From JBFMDN01 sp040753915 (lineage in GTDB: Bacteria > Desulfobacterota > Desulfomonilia > Desulfomonilales > Desulfomonilaceae): DNA of 5,434 nucleotides. The notes under the pieces are model-generated. The model worked only from the letters and a program-made list of their open reading frames with translations, was not told the DNA's origin and ran no database searches. The position numbers and the translations under genes are program-made. This document shows positions 1-4,635 of this stretch, one piece after another. The stretch is taken from NCBI GenBank assembly GCA_040753915.1, contig JBFMDN010000128.1, positions 1 to 5,434 on the forward strand. Direction: 5' to 3'. Every line of letters begins with the position of its first letter. The first letter of the stretch is position 1.

Positions 1-20
1 GGAAGGAGCCCTTGTGCCAT
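1..20 (-). CDS. Possible 5' end of a leftward gene, cut by the window edge
   Basis: On the minus strand an ATG at 20-18 opens a frame reading M-A-Q-G-L-L before the window ends. It is preceded by GAGGTG (minus strand, 34-29), a good Shine-Dalgarno match, 8 nt from the ATG. All confident genes in the window share this orientation, which makes a further leftward gene plausible. Nothing can be said about the product. The competing reading is a rightward gene ending at the TAA at 20-22 (last codons E-G-A-L-V-P), just before the T-tailed dyad at 30-98. The two readings use the same bases and cannot be separated from this window. Confidence 0.3.
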
Positions 21-29
21 AATCACGTC

Positions 30-112
30 ACCTCGTTGGTGATAGAATCGTTTTGACAAAAGCATTCTATCTTCTTGATCTGTCAAGAACAACGAGGTTT
101 TTCACTTTTTTT
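30..112. promoter_or_regulatory. Three-way-junction dyad with T-tracts; terminator, ncRNA or operator/leader region
   Basis: Three nested inverted repeats fit together with almost no unpaired base. P1 pairs 30-38 (ACCTCGTTG) with 90-98 (CAACGAGGT). P2 pairs 41-48 (GATAGAAT) with 64-71 (ATTCTATC), continuing as TTTT/AAAA (51-54/58-61) after two mismatches, with loop GAC. P3 pairs 72-78 (TTCTTGA) with 83-89 (TCAAGAA) around loop TCTG. Only bases 39-40 are unpaired at the junction. On the plus strand P1 is followed by T-tracts at 98-102 and 106-112, which looks like an intrinsic terminator. On the minus strand the same DNA holds a promoter-like pair: TTGTTC at 92-87, a 17-nt spacer, and TAGAAT at 69-64. 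The -10 then lies inside P2, and the GAGGTG ribosome site for base 20 lies in P1. The pairing is seen directly; the role is inference. Confidence 0.6.
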
Positions 113-115
113 GAC

Positions 116-447
116 CCGCGATCCAGGGCTTATCGAAATCCACGAACTAGTCTTACGAGGAAAGCTTGGGTGGACATGATAAAGTCATTGAGCGACAATT
201 GATCCGCTACGCTTTACGCCTGACCGAGACAAAGGGCCGACCCTGAAAAACCTTCCAGGCTCGCCATGTTGATGTGCATTGCTCCACGCGCTGGCGCCCC
301 TGTCAGAGATTGATCTCGCGAAGGGCGAATTCAGACCACGAGTCAGGTCCAAGGCTTGATTACACGATCCGTCGGGTAATAGCTAATAGAAGCGGCCGCT
401 ATCAGGTGAAGATGACAGGCCACCCGCCAAACACCCCGTCCCTCAGC
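116..447. other. Gene-free stretch with no recognised feature
   Basis: I see no credible coding frame here. The plus-strand frames are short, rich in Arg, Ser and Cys, and lack ribosome binding sites. The only local symmetry noted is GAGAT-tg-ATCTC at 306-317. No tRNA, insertion-sequence end or tandem repeat was recognised. Confidence 0.5.
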
Positions 448-492
448 TTGGCCAACTGCCGCCGCTCTGAGTGTGCGGCGGCGCATGGCCAA
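448..492. other. GC-rich two-tier hairpin downstream of the aldolase gene
   Basis: TTGGCC (448-453) pairs with GGCCAA (487-492). After a 4x4 internal loop, GCCGCCGC (458-465) pairs with GCGGCGGC (475-482) around a 9-nt loop, giving 14 perfect pairs. It lies 81 bp beyond the aldolase stop. It could block RNA polymerase or protect the 3' end of the transcript. No T-run follows on either strand, so it is not a standard intrinsic terminator. Confidence 0.45.
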
Positions 493-509
493 TCCGCAGG
501 GCTAAGCTG

Positions 510-530
510 TGCGGCGTTCCGGCGGCCGCA
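510..530. other. Short hairpin just after the aldolase stop codon
   Basis: TGCGGC (510-515) pairs with GCCGCA (525-530) around a 9-nt loop, 42 bp past the aldolase stop. It has no T-tract. With the larger hairpin at 448-492 it may form the 3' end of the aldolase transcript; this is inference from position only. Confidence 0.3.
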
Positions 531-572
531 GCATTGAACGATCCATCGTGCCTCACGTCCGGCATGAACCGC

Positions 573-1868
573 TCAGTCTTCGAAGTTGCCGGCAGGCCCC
601 CGGTCTCGCTCAAGCGATTCAGCTCTCTTTCGATACTTCTCTTCGGTCCACTCTGCCGGGTCCTCGATGCAGGTGGCTTTGGGTCCCAGGTCGTACGAGG
701 CTGCTTCGAGGATTGCCTGAATGGCCAGAGGTGCGGTATCGGTTCCGTTGAGGACCTCCGTGATCATCGTGTACACGAAGTCTTCCACACCCTTGACCAT
801 CCGCTCTCTCTCTTCCCGGGGACGTGCGAGGAGCCTGTTCTCAAAGGGCCGGTTCAGCTTCTTGTAATCGCCGCCTTTCCATCCTTTTTCTTGGGCATAT
901 GCTACCATCTGTGCCCACATGGCATCGCTCATGCCTTGATCGGGCAGCTTGATGAAGTTGCCGTTCTCGTCCTGAACTGCGTTCCCGTACCCGTTGACCT
1001 TCACTCCCCAGGAGATCATCTGCAGGGCAGTGGCAACATTGGCCTTGGTGGTATTGGTCTTCTGAGCTATCTCTCGCAATCGGTCGAAACTGTTCCCCGA
1101 GGTCCCGTGTTGTGCTCCCGACACCTTGTACGGGGCTATAGCCTTGTGAATTTCTGCAGTGAGCTCCACCTGGATTCCGGCCGAGTCGGCTTCGATCCCG
1201 TGGGTAGTGCCATTGTTCAGCGCGATCCAGTCGGGAAAGATCCAATGAGCGTTCAGTCCTTGGATGAGGAAAAGGGCTTCTGCGGGTGTCGACAGTCCCG
1301 ATTTGCCTTTGATCTCCCCGACTTCGGTTTCGTACCCGGCCCAGACGGGGACGAAGGTGCTCAGCTCGATGTTCGTCTTGAGATTGTCCGCATCGGGTAA
1401 ATGTGACGCGTCAATGGCTATGGAGGTGATTCCAGCGTCGAAGAGGCTCGGGATTTCGGTTCTGGCGATCTCCTTGTCAGCGTCTTTCTTTATTCCGTAA
1501 TGATCCGCATGGATAGCAACGGGAACCGTGATTCCCATCTCGTTGCACAGTGAGTCCACGAGTCGCGCCATATTCCAGAGACTTACGTCGCAATACGCGT
1601 CGGCTCCGCCCTCGGACTTGGCTATCTCGATGATGATGGCTGCGTTTGCCCTCTGTGCGGCTCGCAAAGCTCCTCGAGCCACAAAGGAATTACGAACGCT
1701 TGCCGCGATCGCAATGGAATGGCCTTTCGCGAGGGCTGCCCTGTCAATAACCTTTCCGCTGACGATGAGCGCCCGGGAATTGGGAAACAGCCTCGTGATG
1801 TTCGGTGGACGGCCTATTTGCAAGGCCTTGTTGAAATCATTTGAAGAAACTCCGGTTGGTGCTGTCAT
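573..1868 (-). CDS. fba: Class II (zinc-dependent) fructose-bisphosphate aldolase family protein
   Basis: This 431-residue protein belongs to the class II aldolase family, cytoplasmic metalloenzymes that cleave fructose-1,6-bisphosphate to glyceraldehyde-3-phosphate and dihydroxyacetone phosphate, or the reverse in gluconeogenesis. Visible motifs: H120-A-D-H123 (catalytic Asp122, zinc ligand His123); E180-T-E182-V-G (Glu182 at the acidic metal-site position); His223 in NNGTTHG; His254 in GAQHGTSG, with the Gly/Ser phosphate loop after it; and K275-A-N277, the substrate-binding Asn segment. That segment continues V-A-T-A, where E. coli FbaA has I-D-T-D, so it resembles tagatose-bisphosphate aldolases (NVATEL) at this point. 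At 431 residues it is longer than the usual 300-360, with an extra C-terminal part from about residue 330. The start is supported by GGAGG 5 nt upstream on the minus strand. Family membership is firm; substrate preference is not. Confidence 0.93.
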   Translation of the reverse strand: MTAPTGVSSNDFNKALQIGRPPNITRLFPNSRALIVSGKVIDRAALAKGHSIAIAASVRNSFVARGALRAAQRANAAIIIEIAKSEGGADAYCDVSLWNMARLVDSLCNEMGITVPVAIHADHYGIKKDADKEIARTEIPSLFDAGITSIAIDASHLPDADNLKTNIELSTFVPVWAGYETEVGEIKGKSGLSTPAEALFLIQGLNAHWIFPDWIALNNGTTHGIEADSAGIQVELTAEIHKAIAPYKVSGAQHGTSGNSFDRLREIAQKTNTTKANVATALQMISWGVKVNGYGNAVQDENGNFIKLPDQGMSDAMWAQMVAYAQEKGWKGGDYKKLNRPFENRLLARPREERERMVKGVEDFVYTMITEVLNGTDTAPLAIQAILEAASYDLGPKATCIEDPAEWTEEKYRKRAESLERDRGPAGNFED

Positions 1869-1950
1869 AGGACCCTCCGCAAATACATGGTCTTCAGAGC
1901 AAAACTTGTCGTGTCGGCATGGTCGCGGGCATAGCGGAGCGCACGAGGAA

Positions 1951-1992
1951 GAGGTCCGAACCCAACCCGCAAACCGGGTCGTACACGACCTC
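1951..1992 (-). other. Nested stem-loop in the aldolase leader
   Basis: GAGGTC (1951-1956) pairs with GACCTC (1987-1992), enclosing a perfect ACCCG/CGGGT hairpin (1965-1969/1975-1979, loop CAAAC). Two competing pairings overlap it: CACGAGG (1942-1948) with CCTCGTG (1989-1995), and the near-palindrome GGTCGT-ac-ACGACC (1977-1990). Mutually exclusive stems upstream of a start codon could form a switch. It matches no riboswitch class I know. Confidence 0.35.
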
Positions 1993-2032
1993 GTGAAAGC
2001 ACCGGCCGCGCTCCACTGTTGTGTTGGCCATG

Positions 2033-2083
2033 GGTCAAGAGGTTCTCAGGTACTTTTCGGAAATCTCGACCTCTTTCATGACC
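2033..2083 (-). other. Long imperfect hairpin in the aldolase leader
   Basis: The arm at 2033-2043 (GGTCAAGAGGT) is complementary to 2069-2083, read as ACCTCTT then GACC with a 4-nt bulge (2076-2079). This gives 11 perfect pairs around a 25-nt loop. It lies on the leader side of the candidate promoter at 2154-2149 and upstream of the nested stem at 1951-1992. It may be part of a structured 5' UTR, or a remnant of a mobile palindrome. Confidence 0.35.
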
Positions 2084-2122
2084 GCATGTCGATCGAAGGC
2101 TCATTGGCTTTCAACTGCGATG

Positions 2123-2154
2123 ACTGCCACGCATGTTCAACGGGTGGCAGTGTA
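2123..2154 (-). promoter_or_regulatory. Candidate aldolase promoter with overlapping inverted repeat
   Basis: On the minus strand TGC-TACACT forms an extended -10 (hexamer 2154-2149) with no clear -35. It overlaps an 8-bp inverted repeat, ACTGCCAC (2123-2130) and GTGGCAGT (2144-2151), spaced by 13 nt, which would sit over the -10 and start site as a repressor operator would. Transcription from here would give a leader of roughly 270 nt before the aldolase start. The repeat is seen directly; promoter function is inferred. Confidence 0.3.
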
Positions 2155-2163
2155 GCACAACGG

Positions 2164-2195
2164 AGAGGGGCCTGCCCTTCGGCAGCGAGCCCTCT
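2164..2195. other. Strong two-part hairpin upstream of the aldolase leader
   Basis: AGAGGG (2164-2169) pairs with CCCTCT (2190-2195). Inside, CTGCC (2172-2176) pairs with GGCAG (2181-2185) around a CTTC loop, which reads GAAG on the minus strand. There is no T-tract. It lies just upstream of the candidate aldolase promoter and could isolate it from leftward transcription of the pilin genes. Confidence 0.4.
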
Positions 2196-2236
2196 GCTCG
2201 ACCCGAATCAGGCCTCTCGCTATTAGAAACCCGCAT

Positions 2237-2650
2237 TCATACCAATTCTCTCCCCTGCGGAAGCGCGCACACTCCGCTGCCGATCTTTAGTACGTAGGGC
2301 TCAGTATAATGGGTGACCCGCGAGCATACAACGGTTATCGCGCGTAATAGCATTCCGCTCACAACCAAAAGATGTACCCCGCACGGGGGAGGAACAAGTC
2401 CCCCATGGTCTCCTTCGCAAAGGGCTGGCGTCCCGCCGGCATCTTCGGGAGGATCAAGTATCACCGGCAAGATGCCGGCGCTAAGAAAGCACGTGATCGC
2501 CAGCACGTTCGGGCTATCCTTTCGCTGGTCGGCCGGCAGGGCTCTTCGCCCTCCCCCACATTTCCCGGCGGCTGTGGCACGGGCATTGGGCACTCGTTCC
2601 CGACCTCCTCCGAAGGGAAACAGACCGGCTTCCCGTACCTTCTTTGCCTG
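2237..2650. other. Gene-free stretch with degenerate palindromic repeats
   Basis: Open frames exist on both strands, but their translations are low-complexity, rich in Pro, Gly and Arg, and lack ribosome binding sites. The plus-strand string T-G-K-M-P-A-L-R-K-H is one I associate with conceptual translation of dispersed GCCGGCATCTT-type repeats rather than real proteins. Small hairpins occur at 2385-2404 (GGGGGA/TCCCCC, 8-nt loop) and 2538-2552 (AGGGC-tcttc-GCCCT). A TATAAT at 2305-2310 on the plus strand has no matching -35 and no gene to serve. Confidence 0.55.
2434..2480. repeat. 12-bp inverted repeat, probable dispersed REP-like element
   Basis: CGCCGGCATCTT (2434-2445) and AAGATGCCGGCG (2469-2480) are perfect inverted copies 23 nt apart. 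The surrounding sequence looks like a worn interspersed repeat rather than a gene. It differs in sequence from the 86-bp units at the right end, so the window carries at least two palindromic repeat families. Assignment to a genome-wide family is inference from style. Confidence 0.5.
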
Positions 2651-3145
2651 TCAATCCTGGGGGGATGGCCTGGGAGCTTTCGACGCGGCCCTCTGGTACG
2701 TGTCTCGCTTCAGATGCTCTGCCGGAGGGTATCCGTAAGCCCGCGTAATGGTCACGTCGTATTCGATCTGGTCGCGCGATCGAGGGGCTTTCTCCAGCTC
2801 ACATCGCAACGCGGCGGAGTGCAGCGGCCGAAATGCGTCCGCATCGCGCAAGGTGTACCGGATACCCTCGAAATCGAATTCCAGCTTCTTGATCCACCAG
2901 AGGGTTCCGTTATGCACTTCCATCTTGAGATACGGTGCTCCGTCGTCTTCTCGAAACCTGAGATACCCCGTTGCGAAGACTTTTCTCAGATCCGAGGCGG
3001 ACACGGTCTGGTACGGGGACTCGGAGATCGAGCTGCGAAGCACCAGGGCGACTATGGCCATGGCAGCCACGAATACTATTCCGATTATCGCCGCGCCCAC
3101 ATAAATCTCGTTGCGCCGCAGTAGGGTGAAAAAACGCCGTCTCAT
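2651..3145 (-). CDS. Single-span membrane protein of unknown function, overlapping the pilin gene
   Basis: This 164-residue protein has an arginine-rich N-terminus (M-R-R-R, then R10-R11), a hydrophobic segment at about residues 14-36, and a soluble remainder. By the positive-inside rule the N-terminus is cytoplasmic and residues 38-164 are periplasmic. The soluble part has alternating hydrophobic and charged runs (LKMEVHNGT, LEFDFEGI, IEYDVTI) suggesting a small beta domain. It ends in a Pro/Lys/Arg-rich, probably disordered tail. I recognise no family. Its start codon overlaps the pilin stop as ATGA (3145-3142), so translation is probably coupled; AGGA lies 9 nt upstream inside the pilin gene. 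The context suggests an envelope role with the pilin. It has no prepilin motif, and calling it a pilus-assembly factor would be a guess. Confidence 0.8.
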   Translation of the reverse strand: MRRRFFTLLRRNEIYVGAAIIGIVFVAAMAIVALVLRSSISESPYQTVSASDLRKVFATGYLRFREDDGAPYLKMEVHNGTLWWIKKLEFDFEGIRYTLRDADAFRPLHSAALRCELEKAPRSRDQIEYDVTITRAYGYPPAEHLKRDTYQRAASKAPRPSPQD

Positions 3146-3573
3146 CCCGAATCATCCTGGTTCCGTGCGGTGGTCGTTATCTTTCCCGTCTCCGAGTCGT
3201 ACCGATGCAGAGCCTTGCTTCCCATGTAAAAGGCTTGGCCGGTGAACGCAGGCTTGCTCCCCCCCGTGGTCTTGAGACTCAGGATGACGCGTGGCGGAAC
3301 CAGCACGGATGTCTTCTTTCCGTCAGGCGTTACCAGATATACATGATCTCCGCTGCCGGACACTTCGGCTTCAAAATAGCGATGCTCTCGGGCGAAGAAG
3401 TCTTCCTCCGCCTTTGCCGCCAGCATGAGCACTTTCGCGGCCTGCTCGCTCATCCTCCGCTCACGGTATCCGTCGATCATGAAAAAATAGATGGCAGAGA
3501 GGATACCCACAGTTACAACGGCAACAGCCATCTCCACGACGGTGAAACCATCGCTGGAACCAAACTTTTTCAT
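3142..3573 (-). CDS. Type IV pilin-like protein (prepilin N-terminal methylation motif)
   Basis: From this start the protein has 143 residues. A short charged leader, MKKFGSSDG, ends in Gly9, followed by F10-T-V-V-E14-M. This is the prepilin peptidase site, with Phe at +1 to be N-methylated and the conserved Glu at +5. Residues 10-32 form the hydrophobic helix that anchors the pilin in the membrane and packs in the filament core. The rest (charged helix about 36-64, then a beta-rich region ending YDSETGKI) resembles small PilA/minor pilins. There is no cysteine, so the C-terminal disulfide loop of many pilins is absent. The frame extends to an ATG at 3660, but that would place 29 extra residues before the leader. 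The 3573 ATG has GGGAG 9 nt upstream and is preferred. Major versus minor pilin, or pseudopilin, cannot be decided. Confidence 0.88.
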   Translation of the reverse strand: MKKFGSSDGFTVVEMAVAVVTVGILSAIYFFMIDGYRERRMSEQAAKVLMLAAKAEEDFFAREHRYFEAEVSGSGDHVYLVTPDGKKTSVLVPPRVILSLKTTGGSKPAFTGQAFYMGSKALHRYDSETGKITTTARNQDDSG

Positions 3574-3599
3574 GCGGCACATCTCCCGACAGGATCGAT

Positions 3600-3655
3600 G
3601 GTCGTCTCCTTGGGTATCGGCCACCCCTTTCGGGTGACAATCTGGAAAGACGACC
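3600..3655 (-). promoter_or_regulatory. Structured leader upstream of the pilin gene
   Basis: Read on the minus strand, GGTCGTCT (3655-3648) pairs perfectly with AGACGACC (3607-3600). It encloses a CACCC/GGGTG hairpin (3636-3632/3626-3622) whose tip reads C-GAAA-G, a GNRA tetraloop. The outer stem ends 27 nt before the pilin ATG, so the ribosome site at 3587-3583 is outside it but close enough to be affected. Pilin leaders often carry cyclic-di-GMP riboswitches, but the conserved core of those classes is not evident to me, so no class is assigned. Confidence 0.45.
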
Positions 3656-3681
3656 TTCATCAGGAGTAGCTCAGGATTGGG

Positions 3682-3710
3682 CGTACGTCAAGTACGAAAA
3701 GATGATTATA
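3682..3710 (-). promoter_or_regulatory. Candidate pilin promoter with a start-site palindrome
   Basis: In the AT-rich gap after dapF, the minus strand carries an exact TATAAT (3710-3705). No good -35 is present at 16-18 nt. Just downstream, where transcription would begin, lies the palindrome CGTAC-N5-GTACG (3682-3696), a plausible operator. Initiation near 3698 would give a leader of about 125 nt that includes the stem-loop at 3600-3655. Promoter function is inferred from sequence and position. Confidence 0.35.
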
Positions 3711-3712
3711 AA

Positions 3713-4561
3713 TCACATAGTTATAACACCTTGATAAACCAATGTGGCAGTCCCTGTCATAAGCACCGAAGAGTTGATACCATTCCATTCAATCTCCAGA
3801 TCCCCGCCCCGCAGCTCCACAACGGCCCGAGCATCCGTGAGACCCTTGAGAATTCCCGCGACGGCAGACGCACACGCGCCTGTGCCGCACGAGAACGTTT
3901 CACCGCTTCCCCGTTCCCAGACCCGCATCTTTAACCGAGAGCGATCGATGACTTTGACGAACTCCACGTTTGTCTTCGCGGGAAAGAGCGGGTGTGTTTC
4001 CAAGACAGGGCCGAGTTGTGCGGGAAAGGGGTCGGGGTCTTCATCGACAAAGATCACGCAATGGGGGTTTCCCATGGAGAGAATCGTGGCTCTGATCTCC
4101 CGGCCGAGGGCTGTGATAGGATGGTCCAAAATGGGGCTCCCGGTTGCGGGGATGAGGACCGGAATGACCTCTGGTTGGAACAGGGGCTTGCCCATGTCCA
4201 CTCGCACGCGATCGACGGTGCCGTCAGCGGCGGTCAAGATCTCTACGACCTTTACGCCTGCCCTGGTCTCCACAGGGAGGACAGTCTTCTTGGTGAGGCC
4301 GTTATCGTACGCGTATTTGGCGAGACAACGGATGCCATTTCCGCACATCTCTGCCAGGGACCCGTCAGAGTTCATATAATCCATGAAGAAGTCGGCCGAA
4401 TCGGAAGGTCGAACGACGATTATTCCGTCTGCTCCCACACCGCCACGTCGGTCGCACACCCGCACGATTTGCTCCCGTGTAAGGTGCACTTCATTGTTCA
4501 TGTCGTGGAGCACCACGAAATCGTTGAGCGTCCCGTGCATTTTCTTGAACTGAATTTCCAT
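3713..4561 (-). CDS. dapF: Diaminopimelate epimerase
   Basis: DapF converts LL-diaminopimelate to meso-diaminopimelate in the cytoplasm, the last step before lysine and the source of the peptidoglycan cross-linking residue. It is a cofactor-free two-base racemase. Both catalytic cysteines are visible: Cys73 in E-M-C-G-N-G-I-R-C and Cys225 in E216-R-G-S-G-E-T-F-S-C-G-T-G-A-C. Substrate-binding landmarks are N13-D-F, N64 in Y-M-N-S-D-G-S, N165-P-H-C and N198. The length of 282 residues is close to the family's roughly 275. The N-terminal motif reads MHGTLNDF, with Leu where MHGxGNDF usually has Gly. An in-frame ATG at 4636 would add 25 residues with no family counterpart and lies exactly at the edge of the repeat array, so 4561 is preferred. 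No Shine-Dalgarno is evident. The pilin start lies 139 bp past the stop. Confidence 0.95.
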   Translation of the reverse strand: MEIQFKKMHGTLNDFVVLHDMNNEVHLTREQIVRVCDRRGGVGADGIIVVRPSDSADFFMDYMNSDGSLAEMCGNGIRCLAKYAYDNGLTKKTVLPVETRAGVKVVEILTAADGTVDRVRVDMGKPLFQPEVIPVLIPATGSPILDHPITALGREIRATILSMGNPHCVIFVDEDPDPFPAQLGPVLETHPLFPAKTNVEFVKVIDRSRLKMRVWERGSGETFSCGTGACASAVAGILKGLTDARAVVELRGGDLEIEWNGINSSVLMTGTATLVYQGVITM

Positions 4562-4567
4562 GCCAGA

Positions 4568-4596
4568 ACAGTATTCGATTTTCGCGGCTGAGACAA
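4568..4596 (-). promoter_or_regulatory. dapF: Candidate dapF promoter, possibly for a leaderless mRNA
   Basis: On the minus strand TTGTCT (4596-4591) and TACTGT (4573-4568) are separated by 17 nt. They match the sigma-70 consensus at 4 and 3 of 6 positions. The -10 ends 6 nt before the preferred dapF ATG, so transcription would begin at or next to the A of that ATG. This would explain the lack of a ribosome binding site but rests on weak hexamers. Confidence 0.25.
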
Positions 4597-4635
4597 CACC
4601 AAATCCCCATCGTCGTACGAGCCCTGTTTCAACCA

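Noticed and set aside
30..98. Integron attC site
   Set aside because: The GTT and AAC arms are in the wrong orientation for R'/R'' core sites, and no integrase or cassette is visible.
471..1400. 309-codon plus-strand open frame
   Set aside because: It is antisense to the aldolase gene, whose catalytic motifs are clear; the translation shows no family signature and no ribosome binding site.
1865..2104. 79-codon minus-strand frame ending over the aldolase start
   Set aside because: Its translation is Arg-rich and motif-free, no Shine-Dalgarno precedes it, and it overlaps structured repeats in the leader.
2237..2593. 118-codon minus-strand frame
   Set aside because: Its Gly/Pro-rich translation reflects the palindromic repeat content; no ribosome binding site or family match.
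2615..2634. Terminator hairpin GGGAA/TTCCC after the membrane-protein gene
   Set aside because: Only five pairs with a 10-nt loop and no proper T-tract.
2372..3124. 250-codon plus-strand frame
   Set aside because: It runs antisense through the membrane-protein gene and through repeat DNA; composition is not protein-like.
3574..3660. Upstream extension of the pilin to an ATG at 3660
   Set aside because: It would put 29 residues before a complete prepilin leader, has no Shine-Dalgarno, and overlaps a stem-loop.
3663..3691. Sigma-70 promoter from TTGACG (minus, 3691-3686) with TACTCC as -10
   Set aside because: The -10 matches too poorly; the TATAAT at 3710-3705 is the better candidate.
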